From the NCBI RefSeq assembly GCF_014645355.1, contig NZ_BMLS01000001.1, forward strand, positions 558,001 through 622,000: a stretch of 64,000 nucleotides of DNA, written 5' to 3'. This document shows, piece after piece, positions 9,693 through 18,920 of the stretch (the stretch's first letter is position 1; every line of letters begins with the position of its first letter). The stretch comes from Bowmanella pacifica (GTDB taxonomy: Bacteria > Pseudomonadota > Gammaproteobacteria > Enterobacterales > Alteromonadaceae). The notes below the pieces were generated by a model. That model was given only the letters and a program-made list of their open reading frames with translations, was not told the origin of the DNA and did no database searches. Position numbers and translations under genes: made by a program.

Positions 9693-10133
9693 CTAGAGCT
9701 TTTTTAATGCCACAGCGTTAATACAGTAGCGCAGACCGCTAGGCGGTGGCCCATCGGGGAAGACATGACCAAGGTGGGCATCGCAGACATTGCATAAGGT
9801 TTCGATGCGTCGCATACCGTGCGATTCGTCCATCACATAGGCCACCGATTCGATATTGGCCGGTTGGGTAAAGGATGGCCAACCACTCTGGCTGTCAAAC
9901 TTATGACCAGCATCAAACAGTAAGGTATTGCAACAGGCGCAGGTGTAACAGCCTGGTTCAAATTTGGCGCACATCTCTGAGCTGAATGGTCGCTCGGTAC
10001 CATGCAGTCGGGTTACCTTGAAAACCTCTTCATCCAGCAGCTCCCGCCACTCCTGTTCGGATTTCTGCACTTTGTGCGGTGGTTGGGGGTTACCCTGGTT
10101 AGCAAAATTGATCACATCTGCCCAATTTAACAT
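9693..10133 (-). CDS. msrB: Peptide-methionine (R)-S-oxide reductase MsrB
   Basis: The 146-residue enzyme reduces the R epimer of methionine sulfoxide in proteins. The zinc-binding pairs are C65/C68 (CACC) and C114/C117 (CNVC), and the catalytic Cys is C137 in RYCIN. Family landmarks SGWPSF and HLGHVFPDGP are present. The chosen ATG at 10133 is preceded by AAGGAAAGTCATC, a good ribosome site. An upstream in-frame TTG at 10172 would add 13 residues that do not look like MsrB. No signal peptide is seen, so it should be cytoplasmic. It stands alone between dld and the ABC operon. Confidence 0.95.
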   Translation of the reverse strand: MLNWADVINFANQGNPQPPHKVQKSEQEWRELLDEEVFKVTRLHGTERPFSSEMCAKFEPGCYTCACCNTLLFDAGHKFDSQSGWPSFTQPANIESVAYVMDESHGMRRIETLCNVCDAHLGHVFPDGPPPSGLRYCINAVALKKL

Positions 10134-10265
10134 GATGACTTTCCTTCGCGGCCAGTTACCTGTAGCCGTCAACCTATGCTATTGATGACAAGTATGTATC
10201 AAGACTGATTCAACAGCATAAAACTTTCAAACCCGCTTGCTGCATCTGAACGGCCAAATGGGGAG

Positions 10266-10296
10266 GCAAACAAAGCAGCCGGCTTAAACCGGCTGC
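10266..10296 (-). terminator. Rho-independent terminator overlapping the dld stop codon
   Basis: On the minus strand GCAGCCGG, a 6-nt loop and CCGGCTGC form a perfect 8-bp stem (10275-10296), followed by TTTGTTTG. The dld stop codon lies in the loop. Confidence 0.75.
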
Positions 10297-13160
10297 GTAA
10301 CACTCACCTTATCCAGTAAGTACAAGATGGATTGATAGGGAATCCCGCTATGCTGACTTAAGCCAATCTCACAAGTACGGCTGTTGGATACCCCCTGGTG
10401 GCAATCCGCTGGTACTTGTTGCTGTAACCCTTTGAGTGCACTGGCATTAAGCTCCGGAGTAAAAAAGCCCTTATCCCCGGCAAAACCACAACATTGAATG
10501 TCCTTGGGGATCACCACCTGCTCTGCACAGGCCCTGGCCAGTTCAACTAATTGCTGCTCGGCTTGCAAACGCTTGCTGGAGCATGTGACATGCAGCATAA
10601 CAGGTTGTTGCTGCTTACTGATTTGTAACTTGGGTAACACATACTGATGCAGAAACTGGGCGGTTTCCTGCACATTCAGACCTTCCTGATTAAACTGCAA
10701 TGCACAAGGCGAGGCATCCACCAAAATGGGTAGATCCTGCTGTTTAGCCAGCGACAATAATGCCTCCGCACTTTGCTTGCGTTTTTGGCTGGCCAAGGTC
10801 TTATGGCCCTTACTGTCCCAGGGCATGCCACAGCACAGTGCATCGATATTCTGTGGCACCAATAGCCGGTAACCGGCTTTAGCTAAAACACTGGCCATCA
10901 CTTCAGGTAAGGGCCTGCGATCTTCCGCCCGACTGTCGGCATCAAACATACGGTTGGCACAAGTAGGAAAATACACCACGGTTTGCGCGGCGGTTTTATG
11001 TTCAGGCTTAGCCCGTTTAGCTCCCCCTGGCCAAGCAAGATACCAACTTGGCACCGCCCCCTTGGTGACCTTATTCAGGCTATTAAACAAGGTTCCGGTG
11101 GCCGAGTCTCCTAACACATTATGCGTGACTTTGGCGGCATTTAGCGCAAAGCGGGCTACAACACCTGCCGCAGCAAAATGTTCGGCGGCCATACCGGCCA
11201 GCCATTTTCCTTTGGGTTGTTCTGCGCGCAGCGACTTAATAAATTCACCGGTATTAATCCCCACAGGGCAACGCATGGCGCAAAGGCCGGTGGCCGCACA
11301 GGTATCGACCGCCAGGTACTGATAAGCGTGTTTTAACTCGTTTCTTTGTTCATCCGACAAGTCGCTGCCGGTATCCTGAATCTGACGATGCAGGGCAATA
11401 CGCTGACGCGGCGTCAAACTCAGCTCCCGTGACGGGCAGACGGCTTCGCAAAAGCCGCATTCGATACATTTATCCAGTTCCTGGTCTACCGATGGAATTG
11501 GTTTTAAATCCTTCAGATGCGCGCTGGCATCGGCGTTGATTATCACACCTGGATTCAACACGCCTGCAGGATCAAATAGGGACTTAATATCTTGCATCAG
11601 TTGGTAGGCTTCTTCTCCCCATTCCAACTGCACAAAAGGCGCCATATTCCTTCCGGTACCATGCTCTGCTTTTAGCGAACCGCCAAATTCCACCGCCACC
11701 AGCTCGCCCACCGCCTGCATAAACTCGCCATAGCGCTGCACTTCTTCAGGCTTATTAAAGGATTGGGTAAAGACAAAATGCAGGTTTCCTTCCAACGCGT
11801 GGCCGAAGATAATCGCTTCCTGGTAGTCAAAATGCACCAGTAAAGCCTGGAGTTTCTCCACCCCCTCGGCTAGCTGGGCAACAGGAAAAGCCACATCCTC
11901 GATAATAACTGTGGTGCCCGCCGGACGCACAGCTCCCACCGCGGGGAAGGTGCCTTTGCGAATGGCCCATAAGGCTTGATTCCGTCCAGGCTCCTGGCTA
12001 AACGGTACCTGCGCTAAGAGCGACGATTCAAATCCCTTCAAGATACTAGATATGGCTTGTAAATGTGTCTTCAGCGCCGTTTCATCTTCACCGGTAACCT
12101 CGATAAGCAAGGCGGCGGCATTGTCTTGCAATTGCGCCATGCCAGCAGGCATTGCTGGCTTCTCAGCCACGCTACGCAGGGCTCTGGCATCCATTAACTC
12201 CACCGCACTCACCGGTGCCGATGCCAGCAGTTGCACGGCTTCACAGCAAGAGCGGATATCGCTGAATACAAACAAGCCCGAGGCCCTAAACGCCTCGTCT
12301 ACAACAGTGTGATAGGTAATATCCGCGATAAAGCCCAGCGTTCCTTCTGAGCCAATCATCAGGTGTTTAAGGATTTCAATGGGCTGGTCAAAGTCCAGCA
12401 GGGCGTTGATACCATAGCCCGTGGTATTTTTAAGCCGGTATTTATGGCGAATTTTATCGCTTAGCTGCGGATTATTCCTGACCCTTTGAGCCAGTTTGGA
12501 TAAACCAGCCAACAGATCAGGTCGCTGGGTTTTAAACCTCTCCACACTGGCAAGATCGGAGGTATCCAGGCGGCTACCATCCGCTAATACCACATGAATA
12601 TCAGCCACAGTGTGATAACTGTTTTGTTTCACCCCACAACACATACCCGAGGCATTATTAGCAGCAATGCCCCCTATCTTACAGCTGTCAATCGATGCCG
12701 GGTCTGGGCCTATCTTTCGTCCTAATGGCTTGAGCAACTGATTAGCCTGAGCCCCTATTACGCCAGGTTGCAGCCAAATTTTGGCACCATCATCCAACAC
12801 CTTGGCGCCGCGCCAGTGCTCGGACAGCAATACCAATACCGAATCTGTCACGGCCTGCCCAGACAGGCTGGTACCAGCAGCACGAAAGGTTAGCGCAACC
12901 CCATAAGCATTGGCGCAGGCAACCAAGCGGGTAAGTTGCTCCAAGTGCTGGACATTCACCACCAGTTTGGGAATCAGTCGATAAAAGCTGGCATCGCCTG
13001 CATAGGCTAATCGTCGGGGCAAATCTGAATACATATCCTGCGCGGGTAAGAAGGTCTGTATCTCATCCACAAAACCTTGAAAGTCAGCCTTATTTACCGG
13101 GTCTTGCTGCATTATCTGCCCCATTTTGGTTTGTAAGTTGTGAAAATTATTCGTCTTCAT
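10284..13160 (-). CDS. dld: Quinone-type D-lactate dehydrogenase, FAD and Fe-S domains (Dld-II-like)
   Basis: A 958-residue fusion of an FAD-binding oxidase and a GlpC-like iron-sulfur protein. The N-terminal half has the FAD-binding motif RAAGTSLSGQAV near residue 95, IGPDPASIDSCKIGGIAANNASG, and the oxidase C-terminal domain with HALEGNLHF and AEHGTGRN. Two ferredoxin-like clusters follow at about 560-575 (CIECGFCEAVCP) and 620-635 (CAATGLCAMRCP). CCG motifs (CCGMPWD, CCGFAGDKG) lie near the C-terminus. This architecture matches the Dld-II D-lactate dehydrogenase known from Shewanella, which feeds electrons to the respiratory chain. Related proteins act on other D-2-hydroxy acids, so substrate is inferred. 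Its place beside murQ, whose reaction releases D-lactate, supports the call. It is divergent from rpiR with only 48 bp between. Confidence 0.85.
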   Translation of the reverse strand: MKTNNFHNLQTKMGQIMQQDPVNKADFQGFVDEIQTFLPAQDMYSDLPRRLAYAGDASFYRLIPKLVVNVQHLEQLTRLVACANAYGVALTFRAAGTSLSGQAVTDSVLVLLSEHWRGAKVLDDGAKIWLQPGVIGAQANQLLKPLGRKIGPDPASIDSCKIGGIAANNASGMCCGVKQNSYHTVADIHVVLADGSRLDTSDLASVERFKTQRPDLLAGLSKLAQRVRNNPQLSDKIRHKYRLKNTTGYGINALLDFDQPIEILKHLMIGSEGTLGFIADITYHTVVDEAFRASGLFVFSDIRSCCEAVQLLASAPVSAVELMDARALRSVAEKPAMPAGMAQLQDNAAALLIEVTGEDETALKTHLQAISSILKGFESSLLAQVPFSQEPGRNQALWAIRKGTFPAVGAVRPAGTTVIIEDVAFPVAQLAEGVEKLQALLVHFDYQEAIIFGHALEGNLHFVFTQSFNKPEEVQRYGEFMQAVGELVAVEFGGSLKAEHGTGRNMAPFVQLEWGEEAYQLMQDIKSLFDPAGVLNPGVIINADASAHLKDLKPIPSVDQELDKCIECGFCEAVCPSRELSLTPRQRIALHRQIQDTGSDLSDEQRNELKHAYQYLAVDTCAATGLCAMRCPVGINTGEFIKSLRAEQPKGKWLAGMAAEHFAAAGVVARFALNAAKVTHNVLGDSATGTLFNSLNKVTKGAVPSWYLAWPGGAKRAKPEHKTAAQTVVYFPTCANRMFDADSRAEDRRPLPEVMASVLAKAGYRLLVPQNIDALCCGMPWDSKGHKTLASQKRKQSAEALLSLAKQQDLPILVDASPCALQFNQEGLNVQETAQFLHQYVLPKLQISKQQQPVMLHVTCSSKRLQAEQQLVELARACAEQVVIPKDIQCCGFAGDKGFFTPELNASALKGLQQQVPADCHQGVSNSRTCEIGLSQHSGIPYQSILYLLDKVSVTQPV

Positions 13161-13208
13161 TTAATATGTGTCGAATAGCTTATTATTGACCTCTTAGAGT
13201 GGCGCACC
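13138..13208. promoter_or_regulatory. Divergent dld/rpiR control region
   Basis: Only 48 bp separate the two starts, so control elements probably reach into the dld coding start. For rpiR, TTGTGA (13138-13143) and TTTAAT (13160-13165) with a 16-bp spacer make a plausible sigma-70 promoter. AAAATTATTC occurs at 13143-13152, and the same 10-mer occurs in the symporter/nagZ gap. TATTC and GAATA form an inverted pair here (13148-13152 and 13173-13177). All of this is AT-rich and could be chance. Confidence 0.35.
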
Positions 13209-14066
13209 ATGTCAACATTCATAAAAATCAAAGCCATGCGCGACAACCTCTCCACCAGTGAACTGGCCTTGGCGGACTATATCTTGTCCCACCCTGAAAG
13301 CATTCGCGATCTGTCGTCCCAGAAGTTGGCCCAGCAAGCCGGAGTCAGCCAATCCAGTGTGGTGAAATTCACCCAAAAGTTAGGCTACCGGGGTTATCCG
13401 GATTTCAAGTTCGCCATTAATGACAGCTTGCGTTCGGCCCAGCAGCACGAAAAACCCAGGCTGCATGGACAAATCTCCCTGGATGACACTTATACCGCTG
13501 TAACAGAAAAATTGCTGTCCAGTAAAATCGCGGTGTTAACCAATACTAAAGGGGTTAACGAGCAGTCTACCTACGAACAAGCTCAGGCTATGCTGCAAAA
13601 AGCCAACCGTATACTTATCTGCGGTGTGGGCGGCTCTGCACTGGTGGGCCGGGACTTGTCATTCAAATTACAAAAGCTCGGTATGTCAGCCATAGCCGAG
13701 AGCGACAACCACGTGCAGATGGCCAACGTGGCCAACTATACCAGTAAGGATCTGTTGTTTGTTATCAGTGAATCGGGTGAAACCCGTGAAGAAGTCGCCG
13801 TCACTGAACTGGCCAAAAAACATGGTGTGACTATCGTCAGTCTCACCGGGTATGGCAATAACAGCATTTCCAAACTGGCCGACGTCAAACTCTACACGGT
13901 ATCAGACGAAAACTCGGCGCGTTTATCTTCGATTCTGGCCCGCACGGCGCAGGAATTTGTTATCGACACCTTATTTATTCTGCTCACCCAGTCATCCTCA
14001 AAAGGTCGAAAACTACTCGAAGTGTCCAACCAGGCCATTCGCGAGTTCCGTGTCAGCGGCCGTTAA
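13209..14066 (+). CDS. RpiR/MurR-family transcriptional regulator
   Basis: A 285-residue regulator with an N-terminal HTH_6 domain (about residues 1-77; AQQAGVSQSSVVKFTQKLGYRGYPDFK) and a C-terminal SIS domain (about 125-250; ILICGVGGSALVGRDLSFKLQKLG and ISESGETREEV), which binds a phosphosugar. RpiR proteins with SIS domains often control amino-sugar genes; MurR of E. coli senses MurNAc-6-P. Here it sits between dld and the convergent namZ-murQ-kinase-symporter genes, so it most likely senses MurNAc-6-P or GlcNAc-6-P and controls this cluster. The effector and sign of control are inferred from family and context. Confidence 0.9.
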   Translation: MSTFIKIKAMRDNLSTSELALADYILSHPESIRDLSSQKLAQQAGVSQSSVVKFTQKLGYRGYPDFKFAINDSLRSAQQHEKPRLHGQISLDDTYTAVTEKLLSSKIAVLTNTKGVNEQSTYEQAQAMLQKANRILICGVGGSALVGRDLSFKLQKLGMSAIAESDNHVQMANVANYTSKDLLFVISESGETREEVAVTELAKKHGVTIVSLTGYGNNSISKLADVKLYTVSDENSARLSSILARTAQEFVIDTLFILLTQSSSKGRKLLEVSNQAIREFRVSGR

Positions 14067-14070
14067 CACA

Positions 14071-14101
14071 AAAAGCAGGTACCCGCTGGATACCTGCTTT
14101 T
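14071..14101. terminator. Bidirectional terminator between rpiR and namZ
   Basis: AAAAGCAGGTA (14071-14081) and TACCTGCTTTT (14091-14101) are a perfect 11-bp inverted repeat around a 9-nt loop. It has an A tract on one side and a T tract on the other, so it can stop both convergent transcripts. Confidence 0.85.
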
Positions 14102-14117
14102 ACTTAGCCTGTCAGCC

Positions 14118-15296
14118 TCAAGGATAAAGCAAATAGTCCTGACGCATTTTCAGATAATCTTGCAACGCTGGCTGCCACTGGGCACGAATCTCGGCTTCAC
14201 TTAAGCCTTCGGCCAGCGCCAGACGTAACTTATCCGTACCGGCCAACTTATCCATAAAGCCAGGATTGGTGAAAAACTCCTCACCCGCTGCTGCGAATTT
14301 GTGATGCCAGTTAACCAGATAACTCATATCCAGTCCCTTGGCTTCAAAATTACGTAGATCCACGCCCTGAATTTCAACGTCTTCAAACTTTGGATGCGTT
14401 GAAGCGCCGGGTATGGAACGCGGCTTAAAGCTAAAGGGAGAATCCGCACTGACATACAAACTCTCATGGCCGATAACCTGGAATGGGAAATCGGTTCCAC
14501 GACCTATGCTTACCGGAGTGGGTTCAAAAAAGCCTAATGACGGATAGTGACGAATTGACACATAGTTGGGCAGGTTTGGGCTGGGTCTGACCGGCAATTC
14601 ATAGCGCATATCATGACGGTAGCCTTGCATTGGAATCACAGTTAACGACAGGGTCTTATCGGTGTTAAGCCAGCCTTCGCCAATGATCATATGGGCCAGC
14701 TCCCCTACAGTCAGACCATGCACCAACGGAATTTCATGCATGCCGACAAAAGAGCGGAACTCCGGCTCCAACATCGGGCCATCAACGTAGTCACCATTGG
14801 GGTTGGGCCTGTCCAGTACCATAAAAGGTAAACCGGCTTCAGCGGCCGCTTCCATCATGTAATGCATGGAGCTGATATAGGTGTAATAACGCACCCCAAC
14901 ATCCTGAATATCAAACAGGATGATATCTAAGTCCGCCAGTGCTTCTGGCTCGGGCTTGCGTGTTTTTCCATAGATGGAATAGAGCGGGATCCCGGTTTTA
15001 GCATCGATAGACGAGTCCACCTTGGCACCCGCATCGTGATCGCCACGAAAACCATGCTCAGGGGCAAAGATGCGCTGTACCTTAACGCCTTTTTGCAATA
15101 ACAAATCCACCAGGTGTTGCTCACCCACCATAGAGGTTTGGTTAACAATCAATCCGACCCGTTTACCTTCAAGCATGGGTAGATACAAGCCATCCAGCTC
15201 GGCCCCAATACGGAATTGCTCCGCTGGTTTAGTAACATGGCTGGAACATGCCAACAAGCTCGTCGCCATCATCACAGTAAGCAGCCATTTAAACAT
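14118..15296 (-). CDS. namZ: NamZ-type exo-beta-N-acetylmuramidase (DUF1343, GH171), lipoprotein
   Basis: A 392-residue lipoprotein with lipobox LLAC and the modified Cys at 17. The DUF1343 signatures are all present: VGLIVNQTSMV, FAPEHGFRGDHDAGA (E80 in the conserved acidic motif), SIYGKTRKP, DIILFDIQDVGVRYYTYISSM, LDRPNPNGDYVDGP and HGLTVGELAHM. DUF1343 proteins were shown in Bacillus subtilis (NamZ, formerly YbbC) to release MurNAc from the non-reducing end of peptidoglycan fragments. Here it should act in the periplasm, alternating with NagZ to break muropeptide glycan into single sugars. Its ATG shares one base with the murQ stop (TAATG), so translation is probably coupled. It is the last gene of symporter-kinase-murQ-namZ. 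Confidence 0.9.
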   Translation of the reverse strand: MFKWLLTVMMATSLLACSSHVTKPAEQFRIGAELDGLYLPMLEGKRVGLIVNQTSMVGEQHLVDLLLQKGVKVQRIFAPEHGFRGDHDAGAKVDSSIDAKTGIPLYSIYGKTRKPEPEALADLDIILFDIQDVGVRYYTYISSMHYMMEAAAEAGLPFMVLDRPNPNGDYVDGPMLEPEFRSFVGMHEIPLVHGLTVGELAHMIIGEGWLNTDKTLSLTVIPMQGYRHDMRYELPVRPSPNLPNYVSIRHYPSLGFFEPTPVSIGRGTDFPFQVIGHESLYVSADSPFSFKPRSIPGASTHPKFEDVEIQGVDLRNFEAKGLDMSYLVNWHHKFAAAGEEFFTNPGFMDKLAGTDKLRLALAEGLSEAEIRAQWQPALQDYLKMRQDYLLYP

Positions 15297-16249
15297 TAGT
15301 TTTCACCTCTGGCAGATTCAACCGCTTTACGCAAAAAGCCCTGTTGCTGATCAAGCAAGGCTTGTCCTTCCTCACGCTCTAAACCGGTGAGCACATGCAA
15401 AATGGCCAGTTTGGCTTTAAAGCCGGTTTTGGCCAATGCCTCACGCGCCGTTTCGTGGTCACAGTCAGTGGCCTGCATAACGATACGGATAGCCCGAGCG
15501 TATAGCTTCTGGTTGCTGGCGTTTACATCCACCATCAGGTTTTCATAACTCTTCCCACTGCGGATCATGGCCGTGGTAGTCAGCATATTCAGCACCATTT
15601 TTTGCGCCGAGCCAGACTTCATGCGCGTGGAGCCAGTCAAAGCTTCAGGACCTACCGTGGCACAAATACCAATATCGGCTTCCCTGGTCACGGCAGAGTC
15701 GGGGTTACAGGTCACACTGATAGCAGGCGCGCCAAGCTTCTTGGCGTATTGCAACGCAGATATCACGTATGGGGTGCGCCCACTGGCGGCGATTCCCACC
15801 AACACATCGTCACCGCTCAGACCAATCTTTTGCAGGTCTGTGATGGCCAATTCAGGGTCATCTTCAGCGCCTTCCACTGCTTTGTACATGGCACCTTCAC
15901 CACCGGCAATAATACCAATTACCTGCTGGTCAGAAACACTGAAGGTTGGCGGGCATTCCACCGCATCCAATACACCAAGACGGCCACTGGTTCCGGCACC
16001 GATATAAATCAGCCGACCACCTTTAGCGAATGAGGCAACAATCTTATCTACAGCCTGGGCAACCAGAGGAATGGTTTGTCGAACAGCCAGGGCAACCTTT
16101 TGATCTTCCTGATTAATCTTATCGAGAATCTGTTCAGTGCTGAGCAAATCAATATCGTAGGTTTCAGGGTTGCGTCCTTCAGAAACCATTTGATCCAGTT
16201 GTTGTAGCAAAACGGATTCGTTCTTCAGCTTGTCTTGGTTCGATGCCAT
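15296..16249 (-). CDS. murQ: N-acetylmuramic acid 6-phosphate etherase
   Basis: The 317-residue enzyme cleaves the lactyl ether of MurNAc-6-P, giving GlcNAc-6-P and D-lactate in the cytoplasm. The SIS fold is clear: GAGTSGR at 84-90, DAVECPPTF with E98, and AVEGAED with E129. By alignment in my head these two Glu residues correspond to E. coli MurQ Glu83 and Glu114 (constant offset of 15), the proposed catalytic pair. AASGRTPYV and [19 protein letters not shown] complete the substrate site. The start abuts the kinase stop directly and the stop overlaps the namZ start, so the genes form an operon. The D-lactate product explains dld nearby. Confidence 0.97.
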   Translation of the reverse strand: MASNQDKLKNESVLLQQLDQMVSEGRNPETYDIDLLSTEQILDKINQEDQKVALAVRQTIPLVAQAVDKIVASFAKGGRLIYIGAGTSGRLGVLDAVECPPTFSVSDQQVIGIIAGGEGAMYKAVEGAEDDPELAITDLQKIGLSGDDVLVGIAASGRTPYVISALQYAKKLGAPAISVTCNPDSAVTREADIGICATVGPEALTGSTRMKSGSAQKMVLNMLTTTAMIRSGKSYENLMVDVNASNQKLYARAIRIVMQATDCDHETAREALAKTGFKAKLAILHVLTGLEREEGQALLDQQQGFLRKAVESARGEN

Positions 16250-17149
16250 CTACTTGGCTTCCTCATTGTTCAAAGTAACGTCGTCAGATATACGTGCCAG
16301 CAGACAAGCGCCATCCAGGGCAGTCCCGCGTGCACGGATTAAATTTAAATTGCTATCAGCAGTTAAGGCAGCCATGGTCGGTTCGGCAAGCCCGCCGGTC
16401 AGTACCAACGGTAAGTCCTGATCATGCTGGCGGCTGGCGTCGATAAGACGCAACACTTCCTGTAAATGCGCAGCAAAAAGCTCTGCAGCTACCGGGCATT
16501 GGTCTTTCAGGCTCAGTACCGAAGGTACCAGTGCTGCGTAATGGGTGGGCGTAGCCGAGGCTAGCCACTGCAAAATAGCCGCCTTATCCTGTCCTAACTG
16601 CGGTTTCAAAATCTTGCCCAGTTCAGAATGTGCTTGGCCTTGATGCAGATCCAGTTCCCATAACAGGCCGCTCACCGCATTAACACCCAAACGCGCACCA
16701 CTGCCCTGGTCCCCCACCAACAGGCCCCAACCACCGATTTGTCGCTCACCGCCACGGCTATCCAGCACCATCGCCACAGAACCTGTGCCCAGCGCCACAA
16801 CCACTACTGGCTCACCAAGGTTAGCGCCATAGGCGGAAGTCCGCGCATCGGAACAGAGCGTCATCTGTTGAAAGTGACCAGAGAAGCCCGCCATGGCATC
16901 CGTACAAAAACGCGGGTTGCCAGCGCCGGCTAACCCAGCCAGCGCACGAATATCCTGGGTGCGACAACCGGCCTGTTCGGCCAACTGTTCAGCCAGAGAG
17001 AGAATTCTGGCCACCGACTGCGGCACACCTAAACTCAGCGATGAGGCTTCTCCACGCGCTTCCCAACTTTGGCCACTGGGAAGGTGTTCCAAGCGCGCCA
17101 GGGTCTTGCTGCCACCGCCGTCTATACCGAGAATATAGTCTGTTTGCAT
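16250..17149 (-). CDS. BadF/BadG-type amino-sugar kinase (GlcNAc/MurNAc kinase)
   Basis: A 299-residue member of the ASKHA kinases. The phosphate-1 motif is GIDGGGSKT (8-16), the phosphate-2 region is VVALGTGSVAMV, then GGWGLLVGDQGSGARLG and the adenosine motif LTGGLAEP. This branch includes GlcNAc kinases (NagK, GspK) and MurK of Clostridium, which phosphorylates both MurNAc and GlcNAc. Since murQ needs MurNAc-6-P and no PTS transporter gene such as murP is present, this is the likely source of MurNAc-6-P. It lies 3 bp after the symporter gene and directly before murQ. Dual specificity is an inference. Confidence 0.88.
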   Translation of the reverse strand: MQTDYILGIDGGGSKTLARLEHLPSGQSWEARGEASSLSLGVPQSVARILSLAEQLAEQAGCRTQDIRALAGLAGAGNPRFCTDAMAGFSGHFQQMTLCSDARTSAYGANLGEPVVVVALGTGSVAMVLDSRGGERQIGGWGLLVGDQGSGARLGVNAVSGLLWELDLHQGQAHSELGKILKPQLGQDKAAILQWLASATPTHYAALVPSVLSLKDQCPVAAELFAAHLQEVLRLIDASRQHDQDLPLVLTGGLAEPTMAALTADSNLNLIRARGTALDGACLLARISDDVTLNNEEAK

Positions 17150-17152
17150 GGG

Positions 17153-18724
17153 TTAACTCGCTTGTGCTGGCTGTTGGCCACCGCGGCCTGCCCAACACAC
17201 CAAAAAGGCGATCGCTGTGCCAATACACAACTGCCAAGTGAAACCGAGATTGAATTGCCACTCTTGGGGCAACAACAAGCTTTGAATATAAGGTTGCATC
17301 GCCAGGGTGACAAAGAAGCCAGTCAACAACGCCGCCAGTACAGAGCGAGGGCTGCCCCCTTTGGTAAAGAGTGTGGTGAAGTAAACCCCAAGCAATCCGC
17401 TATAGGAAAACACCATCACCGACAAAGCAAAGGCCAGCAACGGCATATCAGAATATTGCTGCCAGTAAAAACACAGAATGGCCATGCCAGACAGCGCCAC
17501 GGCTGCAACCACCATGCCCATTTGTCCAGCCCAGACAAAATGCGCCTCACTGTGTTCACCGCGCTTCTCTTTGAACGGGCGATAAAGGTCTTGTACCAGT
17601 ACCGAAGACATCGCATTCAGGCCAGAGTTTAAGGTGGATAGCGCGGCTGCGATCACCCCTACTGTGACCAAGCCTCTGACACCAACCGGGATTTCGTTCA
17701 GCACGTAATACATAAAGATGGTGACCTGCTCACCTTCAAAGCTTTGTACTATGGACTGCCCGGCCTCAGTCATCATCAGGTCAGGACGCTGGTAAAATAC
17801 ATACAGCAATAAACCAATAATGATGAATAGCGCCATGACGGGGATCACCATCACCACCGACCAAATCAATGCTGATGCCCCTTGTTTCGCGTCTTTACAA
17901 CTCAGCATGCGCTGCGTCATATCCTGGTCGAGGCCAAATGCCGCAATGTTTAGTAAAACAAAGCCAGTGATCGCCGACCATACGGTAAAGACGCCGGTGG
18001 GACCAAAGTCCAGCCGCCAGTCAAACAAGGTCAATTTGGACTGTTCCCGGTCGGTGGGGTTCGCCAGCGCATCCATAATAGTCGACCAGTCAGCAGGAAT
18101 GCTCACCGCAAGAAAGTAAATAACGAACAGCGCAGCACCTACATATACTGCACATTGAATCACATCACTGACGATAACGGATTTAAGCCCACCTACAAAG
18201 GAATAAGCCAACCCTACCAGCGTCAGAATCACGATGGCACTAATAACGCTGCTGGCCTGAATATCACCAAACAGAATCATCGCCACGGCAATGGCCGCCA
18301 TGTACAATCTAGCCCCGCTGGCGAATACCCGGCCGAACAAGTACATAATACCGGCCTGGCGTTTTGCCGCCGCACCGAAACGTTGTTCGAGCAGTTCGTA
18401 AACTGTGGTAACCCGCATTTGATAAAAGCGCGGTATCAAAAAGATAGCCACACCAAAAGCGGCAATAAATGCGCCGATGTTGGTGGCAAGATAGCTGAAG
18501 TCGTTACGATAGCCCTGATCCGGACCACCTAAGAAAGTGGCTGCCGATTGTGAGGTAGCCAATACAGAAATGGCTACCATCCAAATGGGCATTTTGTTTC
18601 CGCCAAGGAAATAGTCAGCGGTAGTCGCTGCCTTCTGTCTGCTGTAGTACCAGCCGGTAGATGCCATAACAACAAAATAGGCGGCAAATACCAACCAGTC
18701 CTGCCATGCAAATTGGCTATGCAT
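17153..18724 (-). CDS. Sodium:solute symporter (SSS family), probable MurNAc/amino-sugar importer
   Basis: A 523-residue protein with about 13-14 membrane segments. SSS landmarks are SQSAATFLGGPDQGYRNDFSY near residue 58, DFFLGG-like TTADYFLGGNKMPIW near the start, and VGVIAAALSTLNSGLNAMSSVLVQDLYRP around 345-375. It is the first gene of the minus-strand operon and is followed by the kinase (3-bp gap), murQ and namZ. It should bring free MurNAc, and perhaps GlcNAc, across the inner membrane unmodified, driven by sodium. Substrate is deduced only from the operon partners. Confidence 0.85.
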   Translation of the reverse strand: MHSQFAWQDWLVFAAYFVVMASTGWYYSRQKAATTADYFLGGNKMPIWMVAISVLATSQSAATFLGGPDQGYRNDFSYLATNIGAFIAAFGVAIFLIPRFYQMRVTTVYELLEQRFGAAAKRQAGIMYLFGRVFASGARLYMAAIAVAMILFGDIQASSVISAIVILTLVGLAYSFVGGLKSVIVSDVIQCAVYVGAALFVIYFLAVSIPADWSTIMDALANPTDREQSKLTLFDWRLDFGPTGVFTVWSAITGFVLLNIAAFGLDQDMTQRMLSCKDAKQGASALIWSVVMVIPVMALFIIIGLLLYVFYQRPDLMMTEAGQSIVQSFEGEQVTIFMYYVLNEIPVGVRGLVTVGVIAAALSTLNSGLNAMSSVLVQDLYRPFKEKRGEHSEAHFVWAGQMGMVVAAVALSGMAILCFYWQQYSDMPLLAFALSVMVFSYSGLLGVYFTTLFTKGGSPRSVLAALLTGFFVTLAMQPYIQSLLLPQEWQFNLGFTWQLCIGTAIAFLVCWAGRGGQQPAQAS

Positions 18725-18920
18725 TCGAACCTCGCTTATCGCTTTTTATCTGGAAATACCTTATATAGATTTTCCATTTGATGTAATTTTTTATACTGAT
18801 ATAGTGCCATTCTAATGAATAATTAATTCCGAAAGCCAGTAAAAAATTATTCTTTTCTCTGGTCTTGCCGTAAAGTTTGCTGTCGGCACCGGGAGTGATA
18901 AAGTTCCAAAAGGAGTAACT
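18725..18920. promoter_or_regulatory. Divergent control region, symporter operon and nagZ-nagX
   Basis: This 196-bp AT-rich gap must hold promoters for both directions. Visible elements are TGGAAA (18751-18756) with TTTCCA (18771-18776) as an inverted repeat, and GAATAATT (18817-18824) with AATTATTC (18845-18852), an 8-bp inverted repeat with a 20-bp spacer. TATACT (18792-18797) is a possible -10 for nagZ. AAAGGAGTAACT just before the nagZ ATG is a strong ribosome site. Either repeat could be a regulator operator; neither is proven. Confidence 0.4.

Noticed and set aside
10134-10172. N-terminal extension of MsrB from a TTG
   Set aside because: The ATG at 10133 has a good ribosome site and matches the family start; the extension does not resemble MsrB.
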